Below are positions 1-7,346 of a stretch of DNA of 64,000 bases, in pieces. The translations under genes were made by a program, and so were the position numbers. Position 1 is the first letter of the stretch. Each line of letters opens with the position of its first letter. Origin of the DNA: JAAYAO01 sp051133435 (lineage in GTDB: Bacteria > Actinomycetota > Actinomycetes > Propionibacteriales > Propionibacteriaceae); NCBI RefSeq assembly GCF_051133435.1, contig NZ_JBPGNY010000001.1:936550-1000549 (forward strand), read 5' to 3'. Below the pieces are notes generated by a model that did no database searches, was not told the origin of the DNA, and saw only the letters and a list, made by a program, of their open reading frames with translations.

Positions 1-113
1 AGCGCATGCAGCAGGTGCTGCGGTTCGCAGTTGGGGTTGCCGGCGGTCAGGGCATTGCGCAGGGCGGCCGAGACAGCATCCCGGCTCTTGGTGGTGAGCG
101 AATTCGTATCCAT
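1..113 (-). CDS. clpB: ClpB disaggregase, N-terminal fragment
   Basis: Only the first 37 codons lie in the window; the gene continues beyond base 1. The visible protein begins MDTNSLTTKSRDAVSAAL and goes on to ...AGNPNCEPQHLLHAL. This is the start of the Clp N-domain repeat typical of actinobacterial ClpB, the AAA+ partner of DnaK/DnaJ/GrpE that dissolves protein aggregates. The ATG at 111-113 has a purine-rich ribosome site (GAGAGGAA) just upstream. A HAIR inverted repeat about 125 bases upstream suggests HspR control, matching the dnaK operon in this window. Identification rests on the N-terminus alone. Confidence 0.85.
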   Translation of the reverse strand, partial: MDTNSLTTKSRDAVSAALRNALTAGNPNCEPQHLLHA

Positions 114-181
114 CAGGTTCCTCTCTCAGCCTCGTGGCGATTGGTGGCAAGGACCCAACACGGCTCGAGCACAAACAATCC

Positions 182-212
182 TGTACCAGCCCAGTCTTGT
201 ACCAGCACAGTC
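182..212. repeat. Tandem 15-bp direct repeat upstream of clpB
   Basis: Two copies of TGTACCAGCMCAGTC (14 of 15 bases identical) occur at 182-196 and 198-212, a 16-base period. They lie between the HAIR box and the clpB start. The spacing is not a simple helical repeat. They could be activator sites or a chance duplication. Confidence 0.5.
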
Positions 213-238
213 TCGCGGAGGCCGGATCGGCAACCAAA

Positions 239-259
239 GTTGAGTCACATACGCTCAAC
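239..259. promoter_or_regulatory. HAIR element, HspR operator upstream of clpB
   Basis: The sequence is GTTGAGT, seven bases, then GCTCAAC, an inverted repeat matching the HAIR consensus (CTTGAGT-N7-ACTCAAG) bound by the MerR-family repressor HspR. HspR is encoded in this window at 36852-37268. The element lies in the 252-base gap between clpB (minus) and the ferredoxin gene (plus). It is most likely clpB control, though it could affect both directions. Confidence 0.8.
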
Positions 260-365
260 AATGAAATTGGGGGTTTCATTCCGGAATTCCACAGGTGTTG
301 TCCCACTCGCCCTCCCGCCGGCCCGCGCCGGGTGGGAAGATCGACCGAACACCACGAGGAGAGGG

Positions 366-563
366 ATGACGATGAAGATCGTTGTTGATTTCGAACAGTG
401 CGACAGCAATGGCCTGTGCTGCGAACAAGCCCCCGAGTTGTTCCGCTTGGACGACAACGACTTCTTGGAGGTGCTCAACGAGAACCCCACGCCCGACCAG
501 ACCGACGCCGCCGAGCGGGTCGCCCAGGCCTGCCCGAAGGCAGCCATCGAGTTGGTCGACTGA
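366..563 (+). CDS. Small [3Fe-4S]-type ferredoxin
   Basis: A 65-residue acidic protein (MTMKIVVDFEQC...). The cysteine pattern C-x5-C followed by a second Cys, and a C-terminal ACPKAAI motif, is that of single-cluster ferredoxins that pass electrons to cytochromes P450 and other oxygenases. A second ATG at 372 is equally well spaced from the GAGGAGAGGG ribosome site, so the start is uncertain by two codons. It sits 5 bases before an alcohol dehydrogenase gene in the same operon. The likely P450 partner in the window is at 19618-20841, but the pairing is inferred. Confidence 0.85.
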   Translation: MTMKIVVDFEQCDSNGLCCEQAPELFRLDDNDFLEVLNENPTPDQTDAAERVAQACPKAAIELVD

Positions 564-568
564 CGCCG

Positions 569-1546
569 ATGTGGGCTTACCGTCTGGTGCGTCCGCGCAC
601 CTTCGAACGGGTCGAGGTGCCGGCACCCTCCGCCGCGGACGTCCCCGACCGGCATGTCCTGTTACGGGTGCTGGCGGGAGGTATCTGCGGCAGCGACTTC
701 CCCTTCTTCGCCGGCCGCAATGTGATGCATGCCGATGACGACGGCTCCGGAATCGCCCCGAATGTGCCCGGGCATCCGTTGCACGAGGTGGTCGGTGTGG
801 TCGAATACTCGAATCACCCCGATCATGCGGTGGGTGATCGGCTGGTGGGCTGGGCAACTCGCCTGGACGCGCTGGCGCAGTACTGCATCTCCCACGGTGA
901 CGAACTGGCCGACTGCCCCACCGATCTGGCGCCTGAGACCGCGGTCATGATCCAGCCTCTGGCCTGTGCCCTGCAGCCGATGCGGGCCGCCGAGGTGGCC
1001 GGCAAGAGCGTCACGGTGATCGGTCTCGGGCCGATCGGACTGTTGTTCGCCCACGCGGCCAAGACCTTGAGCGCGGCGAAGGTCACCGGTGTCGACCCGG
1101 TCGACCGCAGCGATGTGGCCGACATCTTCGGGCTGGACGAGGTGATTCAGGCCCACAGTGGCCGCTGGGCGGCCCGGCTCGGCCCCGACGAACTCTCCGA
1201 GGTCGTGGTCGACGCCGTCGGACACAACCCCGGAACCGCCAACGACGCCCTGCTGGCGACTGCCTTCGGTGGCCGGGTGGTGCTCTTCGGGGTGCCGGAC
1301 GATGACTACTACCCCTTGCCGATGAAGACGTGGTTGCGGCGCAATCTGACCGTCTGGTCGGGCACCACCCGCAACCGCTCCCGGGCCCTGCAGGATGCCG
1401 CGGAGTACCTGGCCGAGCACCCCGAACTCGTCGAGCATTACGTCACCCACAGCTTCGACGTGCACGACGTGCAGCCGGCCTTCGACACCGCCAGCATCCC
1501 CAGAACCGGCCAGTTGAAGGTGACCCTGCGGGTGCCTTCGGGATGA
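569..1546 (+). CDS. Zinc-type alcohol dehydrogenase (MDR superfamily)
   Basis: 325 residues. The N-terminal GroES-like part holds GGICGSDFPFF and GHPLHEVVG, the catalytic-zinc Cys and His-Glu positions of medium-chain dehydrogenases. A Rossmann domain follows with GLGPIG. The structural-zinc four-cysteine loop of classical ADHs is not evident. It probably oxidises an alcohol to an aldehyde or ketone with NAD(P). The start ATG at 569 follows the ferredoxin stop by 5 bases and gives a normal N-terminus (MWAYRLVRP). The downstream aldehyde dehydrogenase, esterase and BVMO suggest a shared catabolic role. Substrate unknown. Confidence 0.85.
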   Translation: MWAYRLVRPRTFERVEVPAPSAADVPDRHVLLRVLAGGICGSDFPFFAGRNVMHADDDGSGIAPNVPGHPLHEVVGVVEYSNHPDHAVGDRLVGWATRLDALAQYCISHGDELADCPTDLAPETAVMIQPLACALQPMRAAEVAGKSVTVIGLGPIGLLFAHAAKTLSAAKVTGVDPVDRSDVADIFGLDEVIQAHSGRWAARLGPDELSEVVVDAVGHNPGTANDALLATAFGGRVVLFGVPDDDYYPLPMKTWLRRNLTVWSGTTRNRSRALQDAAEYLAEHPELVEHYVTHSFDVHDVQPAFDTASIPRTGQLKVTLRVPSG

Positions 1547-1634
1547 GGTCGGTCGGGTGAGCGGTGGTGCTAGGCTCCCGACTTGATCCCATGGGCCCGA
1601 CCAACGTCAATTCGCGGCCACAGCGGCGAGGAGG

Positions 1635-3224
1635 ATGATGGTCCCGGTTCTCACCTGGCTTGCCAACCACCCCGAAGCTCTGCTGTTCGCGCTGGTGGGG
1701 GTGGGCTCGGCGATCGGCCGGATCTCGGTGCGCCGGATCTCCCTCGGCGCGGCGATGGTGCTGTTCCTGGCGATCGCGGTATCGGCCCTGGGCACCTCGT
1801 CCGGGGTGGAATTGGAGATCCCGCCCAGCATCGGACACCTCGGTCTGGGACTGTTCACCTTCTCGGTCGGTATCTCCTCGGGAGCCGCCTTCTTCAACAG
1901 CCTGCGCACCCAGTCGGTGGCGATGCTCGGGGTGGCCGTGGCGATCGTGCTGGGGGGTGTGGTCACCTTCCTGGCCGCACCACTGCTGGGGCTGCCGCGG
2001 GACGTGGCGGCCGGCACCTTCGCCGGCGCGCTGAACAACACCCCGGCCCTGGCCGCCGCGGGCGGCACCGGTGCGAACACCGTCGGCTATTCGGTTGCCT
2101 ACCTGTTCGGTGTGATCGGCATGCTGGTGGTCCAGCAACTGGCCCTGCGGCATGCCTCCGAGGACGCCGACGCCCCGGCCCCGCTGGTGCAGAAACACGT
2201 CGCGGTCGAGCGGATCAACCCCGGCACCACCGTGGTCGACTTCGAGGAATTGCACGGCCACCGCATTTCGCTCACCCGGGTGCGGGCCAAGAAGGACGGC
2301 CCGATCGAGCTGGCCCGCGATGAGGTCGTACTCGAGGTCGGCGACGTGCTGACCGTGGTCGGCCCGCGCGATGTGGTCGACGAGGTGGTGCGCGAACTCG
2401 GCCGCGAGTCGAAGGACTACCTGGCCTACGACCGGGCGTCCCTGGACTTCCGGCGGATCACTGTGTCGGACCCGAAACTGGCCGGCCGCACCATCGACGA
2501 ACTCGACCTGGAGGCCAGGTTCGGGGCCACCGTGTCGCGGGTGCGCCGGGCCGATATCGATGTGGTCGCCCACCCCGGTTACGTCCTGCAGTTGGGTGAC
2601 CGGGTGCGGGTGGTCGCCCCGCGCACCGCGATCCGCAAGGTCACCGCCTACTTCGGTGACTCCTCGCGCGGGATGACGATCATCAACCCGATCGGGCTGG
2701 GCACCGGGATGGCGCTCGGCTTCGGCCTGGGAGCGATTCCGATTCCGCTGCCGGGCGGCAGCACCTTCACCCTCGGGGCGGGGCTGGGCTGTCTGATTCT
2801 CGGCCTGGTGATGGGCCGACTGGGCCGGATCGGCCCGGTCTCGACCACCCTGCCGTTCACCGCCACCGCGGTGATCAGTGAACTCGGCCTGCTGCTGTTC
2901 ATCGCCCAGGCCGGCACCCGCGCCGGTGGGCAGATCCTGACCGCCTTCGCCTCCGGTGAATGGTTGGCGATCCTGGCGCTCGGCGTGTTGATCACCTCCA
3001 CCACAGCCCTGTCGGTGTTCTTCTTCCAACGCCGGGTGATGGGCTCGGGTGGCACCGTGCTGTCGGGTTTCCTGGCCGGCACCCAGACCCAGCCGGCCCT
3101 GCTGGCCTATGCCAACGACCGGATGAACCACGATTTCCGCGTGTCCACCGGCTACACCACCGCCTATCCGACCGCGATGATCACCAAGATTCTGGTGGCC
3201 AGCGTGCTCGGCCTGTTGGCCTGA
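1635..3224 (+). CDS. AAE-family transporter (aspartate:alanine exchanger-like) with paired RCK_C domains
   Basis: 529 residues. A first membrane half (residues about 1-180) and a second (about 345-529) flank a soluble centre. The centre holds two TrkA-C/RCK_C-like segments (one around VVDFEELHGHRISLTRVRAKK, one around RRITVSDPKLAGRTIDEL). This arrangement is characteristic of the AspT/YidE transporter family, which exchanges small carboxylates or amino acids. GCGAGGAGG abuts the first ATG, so the second ATG at 1638 may be the true start. It sits between the dehydrogenase and aldehyde dehydrogenase genes, suggesting import or export of a pathway acid. The transported compound cannot be told. 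Confidence 0.82.
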   Translation: MMVPVLTWLANHPEALLFALVGVGSAIGRISVRRISLGAAMVLFLAIAVSALGTSSGVELEIPPSIGHLGLGLFTFSVGISSGAAFFNSLRTQSVAMLGVAVAIVLGGVVTFLAAPLLGLPRDVAAGTFAGALNNTPALAAAGGTGANTVGYSVAYLFGVIGMLVVQQLALRHASEDADAPAPLVQKHVAVERINPGTTVVDFEELHGHRISLTRVRAKKDGPIELARDEVVLEVGDVLTVVGPRDVVDEVVRELGRESKDYLAYDRASLDFRRITVSDPKLAGRTIDELDLEARFGATVSRVRRADIDVVAHPGYVLQLGDRVRVVAPRTAIRKVTAYFGDSSRGMTIINPIGLGTGMALGFGLGAIPIPLPGGSTFTLGAGLGCLILGLVMGRLGRIGPVSTTLPFTATAVISELGLLLFIAQAGTRAGGQILTAFASGEWLAILALGVLITSTTALSVFFFQRRVMGSGGTVLSGFLAGTQTQPALLAYANDRMNHDFRVSTGYTTAYPTAMITKILVASVLGLLA

Positions 3225-3314
3225 TCGCCTTCCCACTACCGCTGGGCGGTAGCTGTCCTTGCGCAGAGACCGCTTTCCGAACAAGTTGGGCGAACCAGCG
3301 AGCAGAGGACGGGA

Positions 3315-4718
3315 ATGAGCAACCGGCAGAAGCTGTACATCAACGGCGAATGGGTCACCCCACACGGAACCGAAACCTTCGAGATCATCGATCCGCGCAC
3401 CGCCACCGGTGTCGACACGATCGTGCTCGGCGACGAGCAGGACGTCGACGCCGCGGTGGCCGCGGCCCGAGCCGCCTTCGAGGGTGAGGAGTGGCCACTG
3501 GCCGAACGGGTGGCCACCTTGCGCAAGGTGGCCGAGCTGATCACCGAACGCACCGAGGAATTCGCCGACCTGATCTCGCAGGAGATGGGCGCCCCGGAGG
3601 CCTTCAGCCGTGCCGTGCAGGTGCAGTTCCCGCTGCGGGTTCTCACCACCACCGTCGACATCGCCGAGAAGTTCGACTTCGACCAGCCGCTCGGCCCGTC
3701 CACCCTGGCCCACGAGCCGGTGGGTGTGGTCGCGGCGATCACCCCGTGGAACTTCCCCCTGCATCAGGTGGTTGCCAAGGTCGCCCCGGCCCTGGCGGCC
3801 GGCTGCCCGGTGGTGCTCAAGCCCGCCGAGCTGACCGCCCTGAGCGCGGTGATGTTCGCCGAGGTGATGGACGAGGCCGGGGTGCCGGCCGGTTGGTTCA
3901 ACCTGGTGCAGGGTCGCGGCCCGGTCGCCGGTGCGGCGCTGGCCAAGCACCCGGACGTCGACATGGTCACCTTCACCGGTTCGACCGCGGTCGGCCGCGA
4001 GATCGCCGCGCTGGCCGCGGCCACGATCAAGCGGGTCACCCTTGAGCTGGGCGGCAAGTCGCCCGCCCTGTTGCTGGACGACCTGGACGACGAGGGCTTC
4101 AAGGCCGCGGTGCTGCGGGCGCACGGCTTCTCGCTGTTCAACTGCGGGCAGACCTGCGCCTCCTGGACCCGGCTGATCGTGCCCGAGGACCGTTACCAGC
4201 AGACCCTGGAGATTCTGCGCGAGTCGGCCGCCAACGTCGCCCCCACCCTCGGCCCACTGGTCTCGCAGACCCAGTGGAACCGGGTGCACGACAAGCTGAA
4301 GCTGGCTTTGGACGAGGGTGCCACCCTGGAGATCGGCGAGGTCGAGGACGCCCCCGGTGAGGGGTACTGGATGTCACCGAAGGTCTTCGGCCGGGTTGAC
4401 CCGCAGGCCGAGATCGCCCAGCAGGAGACCTTCGGCCCGGTGCTGGTGGTGCAGACCTACACCGATCGGGACGAGGCGGTGCGGTTGGCGAACTCGACCA
4501 TCTACGGCCTCAGCGCCGGCGTGTTCGGTGCCGACCAGGAGGAGGCCTTCCGGATCGCGCGCAAGATCCGTTCCGGCAGCGTGCACGTCAACGGGGTCAA
4601 CACCAATCCGTTGGCGCCCTTCGGCGGTATGGGCCAGTCGGGCTACGGCCGCGAGTACGGCGAGCTGGGTCTGCGGGAGTTCCTGGAGATCAAGTCGATC
4701 CAACCGCCCGGCGAATGA
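3315..4718 (+). CDS. NAD(P)-dependent aldehyde dehydrogenase
   Basis: 467 residues, full length for the family. The catalytic residues are all visible: N146 in TPWNFP, E244 in LELGGKSP and C281 in NCGQTCAS. The oxyanion and cofactor loops (FTGSTAVG) and the C-terminal FGGMGQSGYGREYG motif are intact. It oxidises an aldehyde to a carboxylic acid in the cytoplasm. It lies 90 bases after the transporter gene and just before the esterase/BVMO pair. The natural position would be oxidation of the aldehyde made by the alcohol dehydrogenase at 569-1546. Substrate unknown. Confidence 0.92.
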   Translation: MSNRQKLYINGEWVTPHGTETFEIIDPRTATGVDTIVLGDEQDVDAAVAAARAAFEGEEWPLAERVATLRKVAELITERTEEFADLISQEMGAPEAFSRAVQVQFPLRVLTTTVDIAEKFDFDQPLGPSTLAHEPVGVVAAITPWNFPLHQVVAKVAPALAAGCPVVLKPAELTALSAVMFAEVMDEAGVPAGWFNLVQGRGPVAGAALAKHPDVDMVTFTGSTAVGREIAALAAATIKRVTLELGGKSPALLLDDLDDEGFKAAVLRAHGFSLFNCGQTCASWTRLIVPEDRYQQTLEILRESAANVAPTLGPLVSQTQWNRVHDKLKLALDEGATLEIGEVEDAPGEGYWMSPKVFGRVDPQAEIAQQETFGPVLVVQTYTDRDEAVRLANSTIYGLSAGVFGADQEEAFRIARKIRSGSVHVNGVNTNPLAPFGGMGQSGYGREYGELGLREFLEIKSIQPPGE

Positions 4719-4761
4719 GCACCTCGTCCCACTGAACAGCCCACAGCACCCAGGAGTATCC

Positions 4762-5682
4762 GTGGCACTCGACCAAGCAACCCAGGCATTGCTTGCCCAA
4801 CTGGCCCAGGCCGGGGGCAAGCCGATGCACGAATCGACCCCCGAGGAGGCCCGGCAGAAGATGGCCGGTCTGGCCCGGATCTCCCCGCCGGGGCCGGAGA
4901 TGGCCCGGGTGGAGCGACACACCGTGGAGTCCTCGGGCCAATCGGTGATCGTGCTGGCGCCCGAGACTCCGCGCGGGGTCTTCCTGTGGTGGCACGGCGG
5001 TGGCTGGGTGATCGGTTCTCCGGACGAGCACGAAACCCTGGGCCGGCATCTGGCCGAGGCCACCGGCTGCACCGTGGTGCTGGCCGGCTACCGGCTGGCC
5101 CCGGAGAACCGGTTCCCGGCCGCCCTGGAGGATGCCCTGGACACCCTGGGCTGGGTGAATGCCCGACGTTCGGAGTTGGCCGGTGCCGATGACGCCCCGC
5201 TGTTCCTGGCCGGGGACTCCGCCGGCGGAAACCTGGCCGCGGTGGTGGCCCGGCACGCCCGCGAGTTCAATCTGCCGATCGCGGCCCAGGTACTGGTCTA
5301 CCCGGTGGTCGACCACGATTTCGAGAACGCCTCCTATACCGACCCGGCGAACCAGTTGGCCTTCAACATCGACACCATGAAGTGGTTCTGGGATTGCTAT
5401 GCCGACCCGGCCGACCGCGACCACCCCGATGTCTCCCCCGCCCGGGCCGATGACCTCACCGACCTGCCGCCGGCGGTGATTCTGACCGCCGAGCACGACC
5501 TGCTGCGCGACGAGGGCGAGGCCTATGCCGAGGCCCTGCGCGGGGCCGGGGTACCGGTGGAACATCGTCGCTTCGACGGGCAGATGCACGGCTTCTTCCA
5601 GATGACCGGGGTGCTGCCGTCCAGTGCCGAGGCGATCGAGTGGGTCGGACAGCAGGTCCGCACGATTCTGGACGGCCGCTGA
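4762..5682 (+). CDS. Alpha/beta hydrolase of the hormone-sensitive lipase (LipR-like) family
   Basis: 306 residues. The HGGGW oxyanion motif at 78-82, nucleophile GDSAGG (Ser153), an Asp in TAEHDLLRDEG and a His in QMHGFF define an HSL-family carboxylesterase. The GTG at 4762 is chosen because AGGAG lies 5 bases upstream and it gives a standard N-terminus; the reading frame extends further upstream inside the aldehyde dehydrogenase gene. The stop is followed after one base by the BVMO start, so the two are surely translated together. Esterases paired with BVMOs hydrolyse the ester or lactone product. The mycobacterial mymA-lipR pair is the closest known arrangement. Confidence 0.88.
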   Translation: MALDQATQALLAQLAQAGGKPMHESTPEEARQKMAGLARISPPGPEMARVERHTVESSGQSVIVLAPETPRGVFLWWHGGGWVIGSPDEHETLGRHLAEATGCTVVLAGYRLAPENRFPAALEDALDTLGWVNARRSELAGADDAPLFLAGDSAGGNLAAVVARHAREFNLPIAAQVLVYPVVDHDFENASYTDPANQLAFNIDTMKWFWDCYADPADRDHPDVSPARADDLTDLPPAVILTAEHDLLRDEGEAYAEALRGAGVPVEHRRFDGQMHGFFQMTGVLPSSAEAIEWVGQQVRTILDGR

Positions 5683-5683
5683 G

Positions 5684-7282
5684 ATGGGTACGTCACATGA
5701 GGTGGACGTGGTGGTCGTCGGGGCCGGCTTCAGCGGTCTCTATGCGGTGCACCTGCTGCGCAAGCAGGGCCTGAGCATTCAGGGCTTCGAGGCCGGGGAC
5801 GACGTCGGCGGTACCTGGTACTGGAACCGCTACCCCGGAGCCCGCTGCGATATCGAGTCGATCTACTACTGCTACTCCTGGGACGAGGAACTCGCCCGGG
5901 AATGGCAGTGGTCGGAACGCTATGCCGCCCAGCCCGAGATCCTGGCCTACGCCAACCGGGTGGCCGACAAGCACGACCTGCGCTCGTCCTTCATCTTCAA
6001 CACCAGGGTCGAGGCCGCCGAATGGGACGACGAGGCTCGCCGCTGGACGGTGCGCACCTCCGACGGTGAGACCTGGTCGGCCCGATTCGTGGTGCTGGGC
6101 GTGGGCGCCCTGTCGGCGGCGAACATCCCCGACATGCCGGGGCTGGCCAACTACACCGGCGCGATTTACCACACCGGACAGTGGCCCCACGAGGGTGTCG
6201 ATTTCAGCGGCCTGAAGGTGGGGGTGATCGGCACCGGCTCGTCCGGCATTCAGGTCATTCCGAAGATCGCCGAACAAGCTGCGTCGATGACGGTCTTCCA
6301 GCGCACCGCGAACTTCACGATGCCGGCCCACAACACCCCCGCCGACCCCGAGCAGCATGCCGAGGTGGTCGAGGATTGGGCCGGGGTGCGGCAGCGGATG
6401 CGCCAGTCCTCCTACGGGCTGGACGTGGAACCGCCCACCCAGTCACTGCTGGAGGTGCCGGTCGAGGAGGCCCGGGCCACCTTCGACGAGAAGTGGCAGG
6501 AGGGCACGCTGACCTCGATCCTGCAGGCCTACAACGACATCGTGCGCAATCCCGAGTCGAACCAGATCGCCGCCGATTACGTCCGCGACAAGATCCGCGA
6601 GATCGTGCACGACCCGCAGGTGGCCGAGGACCTGGTTCCCAGTGGGTACCACTTCGGCACCAAGCGACCCTGCCTGGACACGAACTACTTCGACACCTTC
6701 AACCGCGAGAACGTCGAGTTGGTGAACGTGCGCCGCGACCCGATCGTCGAGGTGACCGCCACCGGCATCCGCACCGAGGAAACCGAGCGGGAGTTCGACG
6801 CGATCGTGTTCGCCACCGGTTTCGACGCGATGACCGGCCCGGTGCTGTCGATCGACATCCACGGTCGGGAGACCACGATGGCCGAGAAGTGGGCCGACGG
6901 CCCGGTCGGTTACCTGGGCCTGCAGTCGGCCGGCTTCCCGAACCTGTTCACCGTCACCGGCCCGGGCAGCCCCTCGGTGCTGTCGAATGTGGTGGTCTCG
7001 ATCGAACAGCATGTGGAGTTCATCGCCGACCTGCTGGCTCACCTGCGCGAGCAGGGTGCCGAGGTCGTCGAGGCAACCCCCGAGGCCGAGACCGAGTGGA
7101 GTGACCACGTTCAGCAGGTGGCCGGGTACACCCTGTACCCGCAGACCGATTCCTGGCTGATGGGGGCCAACATTCCGGGCAAGCCCCGGGTCTTCCTGCC
7201 CTACATCGGTGGGGTCGGCAACTTCCGCGCCAAGTGTGACGCGGTCGCCGCCAACGGCTACGAGGGTTTCCGAATCAGCTGA
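5684..7282 (+). CDS. Baeyer-Villiger monooxygenase (FAD, NADPH), first copy
   Basis: 532 residues. The first Rossmann motif is GAGFSG (13-18). The BVMO fingerprint FxGxxxHTxxWP appears as YTGAIYHTGQWPHE (157-170), with Phe replaced by Tyr. The NADPH-binding motif GTGSSG is at 183-188. These features mark a type I BVMO, which inserts one oxygen next to a ketone carbonyl to give an ester or lactone. It is translationally coupled to the esterase upstream and is the last gene of the plus-strand operon. A paralogue lies at 32353-33972. Both have NRYPGARCD(I/V)ES, typical of cyclohexanone-monooxygenase-like enzymes. Substrate unknown. Confidence 0.92.
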   Translation: MGTSHEVDVVVVGAGFSGLYAVHLLRKQGLSIQGFEAGDDVGGTWYWNRYPGARCDIESIYYCYSWDEELAREWQWSERYAAQPEILAYANRVADKHDLRSSFIFNTRVEAAEWDDEARRWTVRTSDGETWSARFVVLGVGALSAANIPDMPGLANYTGAIYHTGQWPHEGVDFSGLKVGVIGTGSSGIQVIPKIAEQAASMTVFQRTANFTMPAHNTPADPEQHAEVVEDWAGVRQRMRQSSYGLDVEPPTQSLLEVPVEEARATFDEKWQEGTLTSILQAYNDIVRNPESNQIAADYVRDKIREIVHDPQVAEDLVPSGYHFGTKRPCLDTNYFDTFNRENVELVNVRRDPIVEVTATGIRTEETEREFDAIVFATGFDAMTGPVLSIDIHGRETTMAEKWADGPVGYLGLQSAGFPNLFTVTGPGSPSVLSNVVVSIEQHVEFIADLLAHLREQGAEVVEATPEAETEWSDHVQQVAGYTLYPQTDSWLMGANIPGKPRVFLPYIGGVGNFRAKCDAVAANGYEGFRIS

Positions 7283-7295
7283 GCAAGCGCCGTGG

Positions 7296-7346
7296 TCCGG
7301 CCGTTCAGGCCGGATTCGGCTCGGCCGTTCAGGCGGCCGGATTCGG
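7296..7346. terminator. Hairpin and 21/24-bp tandem direct repeat between convergent genes
   Basis: TCCGGCC-GTTCA-GGCCGGA (7296-7314) is a perfect 7-bp stem with a 5-base loop, placed between the BVMO stop (7282) and the convergent amidohydrolase stop (7329). A near copy of 7299-7319 recurs at 7323-7346 with a 3-base insertion, so the hairpin region is tandemly duplicated and reaches into the last codons of the amidohydrolase. There is no clear T-run. A bidirectional terminator is the likely role. Confidence 0.6.

Noticed and set aside
1443..4289. Long open frame of 948 codons on the minus strand opposite the transporter and aldehyde dehydrogenase
   Set aside because: It is a GC-rich antisense shadow; its product is low-complexity Gly/Arg/His-rich and matches no family, while the plus-strand genes have clear motifs.
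4318..4761. N-terminal extension of the HSL-type hydrolase inside the aldehyde dehydrogenase gene
   Set aside because: The frame is open but the extension is a shadow of the dehydrogenase; the GTG at 4762 has a proper ribosome site and a family-like N-terminus.
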